Positions 56,937 to 64,000 of a DNA stretch of 64,000 nucleotides are shown here, piece by piece. The notes under the pieces are model-generated. The model did not search any database and had not been told where the DNA came from. It saw nothing but the letters and a program-made list of their open reading frames with translations. Source of the DNA: Thalassospira lucentensis (GTDB lineage Bacteria; Pseudomonadota; Alphaproteobacteria; Rhodospirillales; Thalassospiraceae); contig NZ_JAATOV010000008.1 in NCBI RefSeq assembly GCF_011806425.1, forward strand, positions 62,001 to 126,000, read 5' to 3'. The number at the start of each line of letters is the position of its first letter. Positions within the stretch are counted from its first letter, which is position 1. Both the position numbers and the translations under genes were made by a program.

Positions 56937-59642
56937 ATGACTTCAGTACGGCATTTGTGTGTTGGGTTTGTTATTTGCCTTTTGGCAATGACACTAGCAC
57001 CGGGGTTGCAGGCACAGGACAACGGACTGGTCGCCGCAACGAGCGAGGCTTCGCGTCAAGCCGCAGACGAAGAAGCCGCCCCAAAAGTCGAACTGGAAAA
57101 TGCCCAGTCGCGCATCGCGGAATGGGGAAAGCAGCTTGATACACTAAATCAAACGCTTGATGCCGGCGATGTTTCGGGCCGGATCATTGCGACCGGGCGC
57201 ACAGATACTGAGCAAATTGTTGATTCAGCAACGTCTTTGCGTGATCTGGCCGAAGAACGGCTAAAGCGCCTAAAAGCGGCCAATGGCAAGCTTGGTGAGC
57301 CACCAGCCGAAGGGCAGGATGAAGTCCCCGCCGTCGCGCGGGAGCGCGAACGCCTTGGCCAGGAAATCGCCAATGTAAGCGGCGTGATTAAACAGATCGA
57401 ACTGGTTAATTTTCAAGCGTCTGAGCTATCTGACCGGTTATCAACCCTAGCACGGGAGCGCTTTACTCAGCGTATTCTTGGCCGTGTCGATGTGCCGATG
57501 AACCCGGCGGTTTGGATTGATGCCAGCAGCGAAATACTTGCAATCCCCAGCACCATTCAGGCCCGATATGCCAATCTTGAGCTAGACGGCAAAATCGCAT
57601 CCGAGCTTTCGGATGTGGCCCCTGGTCTGGTGTTTCTCGCCATGATTGTGCTGGCGGCCTTGATCGGTGGCGAGGTCATCGTGCTGCGATATATTCCGGC
57701 GCGCTGGAAAACGGTATCGAGTGACGATCGGATTGCCATGATATCGGGCACACGGTTTTTGTTTACCGCGCTGGTGCCCGGCGTTGCCCTTTTGATTGCC
57801 TATAGCATTATTGATTCTCAGGAAGAGCTGCTTAAGGGCAGCATGGGTGATTTCATCCATCAATGTTTTGCTGCGGCTTTGTTCTTGCTGTTTGTCGGGG
57901 CATCGGTGCGCAGTGTGCATTCCCCGTTCGCGCCAAGCTTGCGCCGGTCCGGCACCACGGTAACAGGTGCCCGGGTGGTTGGCATTGCATCGCTTGGGGT
58001 GGCGCTGATTTTTGCGTTGGACATGATCCTGCTTCAAGGTGCAACCACGCTTGGCACCTCTTTGAATGTCGCGTTGATCCAAAGCATCACCAACGTTCTG
58101 CTGATCTCAGTTTTGCTGTTTATCTGCTCTTTGGGTGCCTTTTGGGTCCACGATGAGCGCGACCGACACGAATTTTGGGCCAAGCTTGAACGCCGTAGTC
58201 GGCGGTTCATGAAGGCGGTGTCGATTGTTTTGCCGCTTTTGATGCTTTTGGGTTATGTCGCGCTGGCGCGCTTCATCCTTGAAAACCTGATGATGGCGAT
58301 GGCGTTTGCGACCTGTTACTGGCTGCTGCGCGGTTTCTTCCGGGCCTTGATGCATACCTATTTGGTCAAACCCGAAGAAGCCACAGATGACAGTGCACCT
58401 GATACGGTTCATGGCACCTTGTATTTCTGGCTGCGGGTGATGATCGATGTCGTGATGATCATTATAGCAGTTCCCGCTGCGGTGATGGTCTTCACCGATA
58501 TTGCGTGGGTCGATTTGCTTAGCGCTGGCGAGCAGGCGTTTGTTGGCATTCAGGTTGGCGGCATCAACTTTTCGCTGCGATCGATTTTGTTGGCGGTGCT
58601 GATCTTTGTCATCGTGCTGGGCCTGATGCGCTTTTTCCAGCGGATGCTTTCCACCCGGGTCTTACCCAACACCAAGCTTGATCAGGGCTTGCAGCATTCT
58701 GTCTCGGCGATCTTTGGTTATGCCGGGATTTGTCTTGCTGTTCTGATGGCGATTTCGGCGGCGGGTATGGATTTGTCCAACCTTGCCATCATTGCTGGTG
58801 CGATCTCGGTCGGTATCGGTTTTGGGATGCAAAGTATCGTGAATAACTTTGTATCTGGCCTGATTTTGCTGGTCGAACGCCCGATTAAGGTCGGTGACTG
58901 GATCGTGGTTGGTGCGGATCAGGGCTTTGTCAAAGATATCCGGGTGCGCGCAACGGAAATTGAAACCTTTGATCGGTCTTCGATTGTCATTCCGAACTCC
59001 GAATTGATTTCCAATCGGGTCCTGAACTGGACGCTTAAAGAGCGGTCTGGGCGCGGTATCATTAAAATCGGTGTTGGCTATGAGTCTGATGTCGAAAAGG
59101 TGCGTGAAATCCTGCTTGAAATGGCTGAAAGCCGCCGGGAAATCCTAAGCTATCCGGCGCCGCAAGTCGTGTTTATGGATTTTGGGGCCAGCTCGCTTGA
59201 TTTTGAATTGCGCTATTTCTTGCGCGATATCGGCGACGTGCTGGCTGTTGCAAGTTCCATTCGGTTTGAACTGGTTCAGCGTTTCCGTGACGAAGGGATC
59301 GAAGTGCCGTTCGCGCAGCGCGACCTTCACCTGCGCGATATCGACAAACTGACCGATGCCATTCGTGGGGCGGGACAGGGACCGAAAGCTCCTGAAAATT
59401 CGGGCGCAGACGAACTAGGATCTGAAACCGAAGAGGATGCGAAGTCCCAAAAGCAGACGGAGACGGACACGCCCGATGAAGCATCGTCAGATAATGATGC
59501 GGATGGCGGTGAAATTGGCGAAGGTGCAAAGCAAAAAGCAGCCCCGTCATCTGCGGCAAAGGATGTGTCGCGTGACCGGGATGCTGCCGGGCGGTCGCTT
59601 CCTGATGCCGGTGGTGATATGGACGGGGATGCCCCGCGATAA
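56937..59642 (+). CDS. DUF3772 mechanosensitive channel (MscS-type)
   Basis: A 901-residue protein: a signal peptide (cleaved near 26, after LQAQ), a periplasmic DUF3772 domain with coiled segments (about 40-175), about ten membrane segments and an MscS domain (about 600-790; GIGFGMQSIVNNFVSGLILL is the pore helix, followed by VERPIKVGDWIVV). The last 90 residues are polar and acidic, rich in Glu, Ala and Asp. It relieves osmotic shock or senses the envelope; a close homologue of known function is not identified. Confidence 0.87.
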   Translation: MTSVRHLCVGFVICLLAMTLAPGLQAQDNGLVAATSEASRQAADEEAAPKVELENAQSRIAEWGKQLDTLNQTLDAGDVSGRIIATGRTDTEQIVDSATSLRDLAEERLKRLKAANGKLGEPPAEGQDEVPAVARERERLGQEIANVSGVIKQIELVNFQASELSDRLSTLARERFTQRILGRVDVPMNPAVWIDASSEILAIPSTIQARYANLELDGKIASELSDVAPGLVFLAMIVLAALIGGEVIVLRYIPARWKTVSSDDRIAMISGTRFLFTALVPGVALLIAYSIIDSQEELLKGSMGDFIHQCFAAALFLLFVGASVRSVHSPFAPSLRRSGTTVTGARVVGIASLGVALIFALDMILLQGATTLGTSLNVALIQSITNVLLISVLLFICSLGAFWVHDERDRHEFWAKLERRSRRFMKAVSIVLPLLMLLGYVALARFILENLMMAMAFATCYWLLRGFFRALMHTYLVKPEEATDDSAPDTVHGTLYFWLRVMIDVVMIIIAVPAAVMVFTDIAWVDLLSAGEQAFVGIQVGGINFSLRSILLAVLIFVIVLGLMRFFQRMLSTRVLPNTKLDQGLQHSVSAIFGYAGICLAVLMAISAAGMDLSNLAIIAGAISVGIGFGMQSIVNNFVSGLILLVERPIKVGDWIVVGADQGFVKDIRVRATEIETFDRSSIVIPNSELISNRVLNWTLKERSGRGIIKIGVGYESDVEKVREILLEMAESRREILSYPAPQVVFMDFGASSLDFELRYFLRDIGDVLAVASSIRFELVQRFRDEGIEVPFAQRDLHLRDIDKLTDAIRGAGQGPKAPENSGADELGSETEEDAKSQKQTETDTPDEASSDNDADGGEIGEGAKQKAAPSSAAKDVSRDRDAAGRSLPDAGGDMDGDAPR

Positions 59643-59653
59643 GGACAAAATAA

Positions 59654-59686
59654 TCCCGGCCCGCGGGGACGCTGTAAGGGCCGGGA
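59654..59686. other. GC-rich hairpin after the MscS gene
   Basis: A perfect 9-bp stem (tcccggccc / gggccggga) with a 15-base loop lies 12 bases after the MscS stop. There is no T-run on the plus strand; it may stabilise the mRNA end. Confidence 0.4.
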
Positions 59687-59768
59687 AAGACGTTCTCAAA
59701 GGGGCAAGAACGTAAAATCGCGCCGCCTTGGACATGCGAAAAAAAGCGGCCGACCGACAATATTGGTT

Positions 59769-60221
59769 CTAATTGTTTGCGCCGGATGCAGTTGCCAAAG
59801 CGTCGCTCAGTGAGCCGCTCGTGGAATTCGTTGAATTATCTGTGGTGTTTGCGGTCTGGTCGCCTGTGGAATCTTGCCCCGTATCGACGACGCCGTTTGA
59901 ATTGTTCATGATGATGCAGGCGGAGTTCGCCGTCGCAGAGGACGTGCCACCGCCACCACCGCAGACCAATTGGGTCAGGCTGCCGCCGGTGCCAGTACCA
60001 GTGCCGGTGGATTTATCAAAAAGACCGCTTTCGGCTTGCTTCATATAGACAGCAAGTGACGAGCGATCTCGTGATTTTGCTGACCACGGCTTTTCAAACA
60101 TCTGAGCAGAGACTGGCGCAACCTGCGTTAACAGCATTCCTGCGGCCACCAAAACGGGTGCACCCCATTTCAGCATGCGGCGCGTTTTTGGAAAGTTCGT
60201 GGTCTGAGCGGGATAAGCCAT
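59769..60221 (-). CDS. Secreted low-complexity protein of the HfaB-like locus
   Basis: A 150-residue protein of unknown family. A membrane-directed signal segment (about 17-40, ending VSAQ) is followed by a Thr/Gly run (TGTGTGTGG), two Cys (about 87 and 100), a Gly run and an Asn/Thr/Ser-rich tail (TGDQTANTTDNSTNSTSG). The ribosome site AGGAGGG is strong. It lies downstream of the repeat-protein gene across a stem-loop. A minor fibre subunit or adhesin is possible, but the resemblance to curli or Hfa proteins is weak. Confidence 0.6.
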   Translation of the reverse strand: MAYPAQTTNFPKTRRMLKWGAPVLVAAGMLLTQVAPVSAQMFEKPWSAKSRDRSSLAVYMKQAESGLFDKSTGTGTGTGGSLTQLVCGGGGGTSSATANSACIIMNNSNGVVDTGQDSTGDQTANTTDNSTNSTSGSLSDALATASGANN

Positions 60222-60256
60222 GATCCATCCCTCCTAAGGTTATGTTGCCTTGTCAG

Positions 60257-60291
60257 GCAAAAAGGTGCGGGAGAACAATTTGTTCTCCCGC
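60257..60291 (-). terminator. Attenuating hairpin between the repeat protein and low-complexity protein genes
   Basis: On the minus strand a 10-bp stem (gcgggagaac / gttctcccgc) with a 5-base loop is followed by ACCTTTTT. It would lower expression of the downstream gene relative to the repeat protein. Confidence 0.7.
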
Positions 60292-60301
60292 TGGGCTGAC
60301 G

Positions 60302-61057
60302 TTAGTCGTCCAAGCCAACTTTGACCGAGATGTTGTTCCCGATGGCCGAAGCAGCTGCATTGACCTTCGCACCTGGGTTCCCCCAGCCGCTTGCAACGCC
60401 GCCAACTTGGGTAATGGCTGTTACGTCGGCAAAGGAGAACTGCGAGGCATCGGCAATTGCGACGCTTTCGGTGTCACCCGGATTGACCGTGAAGCTCAGG
60501 TTGTTGGAAATAGCGGTCGAAGTTGCATCAACCGTTTTGACGCCACCCGTCCACATCACTTCGGAGTAGGCTTTTACTTCTGCCTGATCGAGCCCACCAC
60601 CGAGTGCGGCGTCGGTCATGTCGAGGGCATCGGAAAGGTCTTCAGCGCCGCCACCATGGCCGTGTGAATCCATCACGAACTGAGTGGTGTGGATGTTGCC
60701 GATTTCTTCGCCTTCAAGCGACATGTTGTTGCCAACAGCCGTTGCTGCACTGTCGACTTTCAACTCTTTACCGAGCACGCCGTCAATCTTTGACACTGCT
60801 TTGATGTCGCCGATCTGGACCTGTTCGAGTTCGCCAAGCAAATAGTCTTCTGCTTGGTTGATGTTCAGGTTGATGTTTACTGCGCTGTCAACGTCAGCTT
60901 CCCAATCCCATTTATAGTTATTGGATGATGAGCTGCCGCCGGAATTGCCGCCGCCGCTGCCGCCGCCGTTATTCCAGTCCCAGGCGAATGCCTGTCCGGC
61001 AAACATAATCATGCTACCAGCCATAAGGGTGCTGATCATAAGTTTTGACTTGGTCAT
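60302..61057 (-). CDS. Secreted protein with three A-I-G-N-N repeats (putative Hfa/curli-type subunit)
   Basis: A 251-residue exported protein: signal peptide (1-25, ending AFA), Gly/Ser/Asn linker (30-47), then three copies of a 30-36 residue unit ending in a shared motif: VDSAATAVGNNMSL (101-114), VDATSTAISNNLSF (176-189) and VNAAASAIGNNISV (232-245). Each unit opens with an acidic-V/I-x-A motif. The pattern recalls the ATAIGNN stretches of holdfast anchor proteins HfaA/HfaD. It overlaps the HfaB-like gene by ATGA, so secretion through it is likely. Confidence 0.7.
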   Translation of the reverse strand: MTKSKLMISTLMAGSMIMFAGQAFAWDWNNGGGSGGGNSGGSSSSNNYKWDWEADVDSAVNINLNINQAEDYLLGELEQVQIGDIKAVSKIDGVLGKELKVDSAATAVGNNMSLEGEEIGNIHTTQFVMDSHGHGGGAEDLSDALDMTDAALGGGLDQAEVKAYSEVMWTGGVKTVDATSTAISNNLSFTVNPGDTESVAIADASQFSFADVTAITQVGGVASGWGNPGAKVNAAASAIGNNISVKVGLDD

Positions 61058-61908
61058 TTCACTGTCTCCTGTTGGTCTTTACGTGATGCTGAAAACCGCT
61101 CCAAATGCCTGCTCATGTCGCTGCCTTCATCGAGCTGGCATTCCTCTTGCTGTGGCAGCCCCAAGAAATCTGTCATGATTTGATAGACCCCCATTTCTGC
61201 TACTGCCCTGACGCCGAGTTGGAGCGGTTCATTGCGGATCCGCCCGGCGTCAAATTCGACCAAATTTATCCCGAAGAACCGAAACACGCCGGCGCCTACC
61301 TCGTATCCGAGGATCTGCTTTTGCAAAGAGCTGACATATCGCACTGCGAAGTTTCGGGAATCGATTACGCGCATATCCATGGCCACATTGATCACGACGG
61401 TACGTCCGCCGCCGCCAATGCCCCGGATATAAAGCTGCGCGCCTTCACTCAGGATGTTGTAATTGAGTTCGGTAATGGCCCCGACCAAGATGAAGTCAGA
61501 GGCAGGAATCTTGTCATATTCAGTCGGTTCGCGATTAAGCCGACCCTGTTCCGACAGTTTTACTTCGGCCAGTGGAATGCGAAGATCAAATCGCTCGACA
61601 AGGTTCGCGCGACCGGTTTTATAAAGCGCGCTCATAACCATTTCTGTCGTGCCTTGGGAAACGGCATGGCCGTTTTCGTCGTAGTTGATCTGTCCCGTCT
61701 TGTCGGCAATTTCACCAACAGCGAATACTGGCAGCTGGCTTGCTTCAACATTTGCAAGCTGTCTTAAGCAGACGCTGTATGGCGTTTCGTTACTGGTGAC
61801 CGGAAACGAAACCATTGGCTCTACCGAGCCATTCACTGCGCTAACTCCGACCCCGCACCCCGTTAAGCTGCACAATGTTAAAGTTGTTGCTGCTAATTTT
61901 CGAAACAT
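61054..61908 (-). CDS. hfaB: HfaB/CsgG-family outer-membrane secretion lipoprotein
   Basis: A 284-residue CsgG-family protein with a lipobox SLTGC (Cys18). Conserved CsgG-type features include FPVTSNETPYSVCL (near 34), VFAVGEIADKTGQ, the glycine-rich IRGIGGGGRTVVINVAMDMRVIDSR and QKQILGYEVGAGVF. The N-terminal block is closer to holdfast anchor protein HfaB than to CsgG of curli. CsgG forms a nonameric outer-membrane pore for fibre subunits. It heads the leftward operon. Confidence 0.8.
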   Translation of the reverse strand: MFRKLAATTLTLCSLTGCGVGVSAVNGSVEPMVSFPVTSNETPYSVCLRQLANVEASQLPVFAVGEIADKTGQINYDENGHAVSQGTTEMVMSALYKTGRANLVERFDLRIPLAEVKLSEQGRLNREPTEYDKIPASDFILVGAITELNYNILSEGAQLYIRGIGGGGRTVVINVAMDMRVIDSRNFAVRYVSSLQKQILGYEVGAGVFRFFGINLVEFDAGRIRNEPLQLGVRAVAEMGVYQIMTDFLGLPQQEECQLDEGSDMSRHLERFSASRKDQQETVK

Positions 61909-62192
61909 ATTCGCCTTCCCCTTTACGAATGCAGGCTTATACAGCTCGCCTTTGCATGATTTATTATTGATCAGGGGGTGTTATTTAGTAAGCGAGATAA
62001 ATAGTTATAAGGTGGAAACTTCAGGTGCTTTATTTTTAACCATTTATGTTCTTTTTTATTCTTTTTCGTCTTTCTGAATATTTTGGGTTAGTCCTTTTGA
62101 GATGCGTGGGGACCCGGATGTGCAATTGTCAATGCGCTTGGAATAGCCGAGCCTGAAAACGGGGGTAAGGCAAACCCAAGGAGGGCATTGAT
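61909..62192. promoter_or_regulatory. AT-rich divergent region of the HfaB-like locus
   Basis: The non-coding region between the HfaB-like gene and the CsgD-like regulator is markedly AT-rich (especially 61980-62080), unlike the surrounding genes. It should hold both divergent promoters. A strong ribosome site, AAGGAGGG, precedes 62193. Confidence 0.6.
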
Positions 62193-62825
62193 ATGAATAT
62201 GATGCACGACGCTCATTCCCAGCCACGCCGGGTTCTGGCTGTTGGGTTTAATGCGTCTGAAAGCAAAGCATTGGCCGATGGAAATGAGCTGTCGTTTTTT
62301 GCTGATCCAGAATTCAGTTTGCTTCATCGCGACACTGTCGGTTTTGATGGCGCAATTATCGATCAGAAACAGCTTGGCAGTTTGCAATATAATCAGGCGC
62401 GCTATCTGGTCGAGCTGACCCGCAAAATGCCGCTACTGGCCTATGTGACGGATGCGATTTTCTTTGATTCTCGTCATTGCCCGTGCATACCCGACGGGCT
62501 GATTTTCAGATCCCGACTAAGAATGCTCGAAAAAGTATGTCAGCTTGGAAAAGCGGGATATTGGGCTTTGCCCGGGCAACTGGAATGGCAGGATTTGCTT
62601 TTGGGCAAATCGCGGGACGATTTGTGCGCCGGATTTGGTGACGTCGAATGGGCATTTCTCAATTGCCTAAAGGACGGACTTTCGAACCGACAAATCGCCG
62701 CGAAAATTGAATTGAATATTAGCGAGGTCAAAGTGAAATTGATCGAGCTATATCGACGGTTGGGCGTTGAGAACCGGACGCAGGCCGCTATCGTTGCTTT
62801 TTATTTGGCCATGGAACGAGAATAA
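62193..62825 (+). CDS. CsgD-like LuxR-family regulator
   Basis: A 210-residue regulator. The first 130 residues resemble a degenerate receiver domain like that of CsgD, without the usual pair of N-terminal acidic residues. The LuxR helix-turn-helix follows at 150-200 (LSNRQIAAKIELNISEVKVKLIELYRRLGVENRTQAAI). It probably controls the HfaB-like operon and the gene downstream; the trigger is not visible. An AAGGAGGG ribosome site fixes the start. Confidence 0.78.
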   Translation: MNMMHDAHSQPRRVLAVGFNASESKALADGNELSFFADPEFSLLHRDTVGFDGAIIDQKQLGSLQYNQARYLVELTRKMPLLAYVTDAIFFDSRHCPCIPDGLIFRSRLRMLEKVCQLGKAGYWALPGQLEWQDLLLGKSRDDLCAGFGDVEWAFLNCLKDGLSNRQIAAKIELNISEVKVKLIELYRRLGVENRTQAAIVAFYLAMERE

Positions 62826-63054
62826 TCGAAGTCAGCGTTTGTTTACTCATCTCTGTCTGAAAATAACTCCAGATTATCGATGGTATTATTTCGAATGCCA
62901 GATAGTCATTCCGATAGATATTTTCGGGATCATAGGGGGTATTTCCCCTTTATTGGATGTTTCTGAGTTTTTTCAGACTATATAAAAATCGTTATTCGAT
63001 TCTTGTCTGAAGTCTCAAATATTTCAGAGGCTTTTAGGAAAATGAGGTAGTAAA

Positions 63055-63570
63055 ATGACCAGCTCCAGTCTCTTCCGGTTTCTGTCAATTTCTACATTTC
63101 TGCTAATTGTATTTGCCTGCCTGCCGTTTGATGCGCATGCGCAACTCAACAATAAACCTTATTCCTTTGGGACGCCCGATGGCTCTGTCGGGATGAGTAG
63201 GGCGGCAAAGCAAGCGATCATTAACGATCAGCTTTTTAATGTTCGTCCGCAGAATATGTTACGCGGCCTAACAGGTGAGCTTTTGTCGGTTGAGAAAAGC
63301 AAAGGCGGCACAGCGCTTGTTCGTGATTCTGCGGGGGCAACTCTGCCAGGTTATCGCGGAACGAACGTATTTGGTTCGGGGCAGTTTGCAGGTGCATTTA
63401 ACAGCTACTTTGTTTCCGATAGTACCGTCGACCGCCCTCCCTATAATCTTCATGCGCGCGATGCGATTAACGGGTGGATAAATTTGGTCGATACGCGCGG
63501 TGTTCCTTTGATTTCCTATGGTGCGCCGTCCCCCATCGATGCCTGGACCTCGATGGTCCGCTGGAACTAG
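63055..63570 (+). CDS. Secreted protein of unknown family in the HfaB-like locus
   Basis: A 171-residue protein with a signal peptide (about 1-29, ending AHA, followed by QLNN). I do not recognise a family. The mature region has GMSRAAKQAIINDQLFN near 44-60, a LRGLTGELLSVEK block near 69 and several Tyr/Asn/Gly turns. GAGGT precedes the ATG. Its place between two LuxR regulators beside an HfaB-like pore suggests a surface-exposed or anchor role, by inference. Confidence 0.6.
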   Translation: MTSSSLFRFLSISTFLLIVFACLPFDAHAQLNNKPYSFGTPDGSVGMSRAAKQAIINDQLFNVRPQNMLRGLTGELLSVEKSKGGTALVRDSAGATLPGYRGTNVFGSGQFAGAFNSYFVSDSTVDRPPYNLHARDAINGWINLVDTRGVPLISYGAPSPIDAWTSMVRWN

Positions 63571-63601
63571 GGGGATGGGCACAAAGGAATTATTCAGGTT
63601 T

Positions 63602-63637
63602 AAGAACGGTTGAGATCAGGCGATCTCGACCGTTCTA
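63602..63637. terminator. Hairpin between convergent genes at the right end
   Basis: Arms of 14 bases (gaacggttgagatc / gatctcgaccgttc, one G-T pair) with a 4-base loop. The plus-strand stop and the minus-strand stop are both close; T-runs are short, so efficiency is uncertain. Confidence 0.55.
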
Positions 63638-64000
63638 AAGGCAGGTGTCGGCCGGGAACGCAATGCCCAGATTGCCGCCTGCGTGCGGTTATCGACCTTT
63701 ATTTTGCGCAGGATACTTTTCACGTGCACTTTTACGGTCGCCTCTGAAATATTTAAGTTCAGAGCAATGCGTTTATTGGAATCGCCGCGCGCCAGGCAAT
63801 CAAGGATCTCTCTTTCGCGGTGAGAAAGATCGATATTGTCGCATGTATGATCGGAAATCCCGATGGACGACATATACTGAAAGCGCTCCATCATCACATT
63901 GGCCAGATTTGAAGGGTAAATCTTTTCGCCTTCGCTCATAAGCCGCAATGAGAGCTCAATGGTTGTCTGCGAGACATCATTTAACAGTGCGCCGCTAACC
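63616..64000 (-). CDS. LuxR/NarL-family response regulator, N-terminus cut by the window edge
   Basis: At least 128 residues of the C-terminal part are visible, and the frame stays open to the right edge with no stop. The left part (LLNDVSQTTIELSLRLMSEGEKIYPSNL) looks like the end of a receiver domain, followed by a LuxR helix-turn-helix (LSHREREILDCLARGDSNKRIALNLNISEATVKVHVKSI). Internal TTG/ATG codons near 63948 are therefore not the true start. It is probably a second regulator of the locus. Confidence 0.8.
   Translation of the reverse strand, partial: VSGALLNDVSQTTIELSLRLMSEGEKIYPSNLANVMMERFQYMSSIGISDHTCDNIDLSHREREILDCLARGDSNKRIALNLNISEATVKVHVKSILRKIKVDNRTQAAIWALRSRPTPAFRTVEIA

Overview
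The window looks like chromosomal DNA of an alphaproteobacterium, most likely a Rhodospirillales member close to Thalassospira. This is inferred from the mdh-sucCD-sucAB-lpd order, an ECF11 sigma/ChrR pair, a full carbon-phosphorus lyase operon, a TAXI-type TRAP transporter and moderate GC. No rRNA, tRNA, insertion sequence, phage or CRISPR array was recognised. Genes are tightly packed, with many ATGA start/stop overlaps and good stem-loop terminators between convergent genes.

Layout. 1-9.9 kb: phosphonate utilisation. The phnD end, phnE, a hexapeptide transferase and a DUF1045 protein run rightward and face a leftward phnG-H-I-J-K-L-M-N operon; the divergent regulator phnF has a palindrome at the shared promoter. 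10-11.6 kb: a TRIC channel and a methionine aminopeptidase. 11.7-18.4 kb: a LacI-family repressor diverges from a sugar ABC transporter (binding protein, double ATPase, two permeases) and a tagatose/psicose 3-epimerase-type protein, with inverted repeats in the control region. 18.5-32.2 kb: malate synthase G, an MFS protein, a TAXI-TRAP transporter, a BaiN/HI0933 flavoprotein, a TPR membrane protein, a D-lyxose isomerase, a SIMPL protein, an RluE-type pseudouridine synthase and RlmJ. 32.2-41.2 kb: an ECF11 stress module. The sigma factor and its ChrR anti-sigma diverge from a flavoprotein/DUF1365/CFA-synthase-like/MFS/DUF3833 operon, and a second operon (secreted protein, SDR, NTF2-like) faces it. 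Three promoters with one consensus, TGATCC-N16-CGTAA or close to it, precede the sigma gene and both operons. 41.2-44.8 kb: an RluA-family synthase, an AEC carrier, methylglyoxal synthase and a GH8 glycosidase. 44.9-53.9 kb: the TCA-cycle operon. 54.5-59.6 kb: ZapE, a ZntB-like transporter and a DUF3772 MscS channel. 59.8-64 kb: a holdfast-anchor/curli-like locus with an HfaB/CsgG-type lipoprotein, a secreted protein carrying three A-I-G-N-N repeats, a secreted low-complexity protein, a CsgD-like regulator, another secreted protein and a second LuxR-type regulator cut by the window edge.

The two most interesting parts are the ECF11 regulon, whose CFA-synthase-like enzyme lacks bicarbonate ligands and may methylate lipids for furan fatty acids, and the HfaB-associated secreted-repeat locus at the right end. 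All functions are read from motifs and family knowledge; no database search was run.
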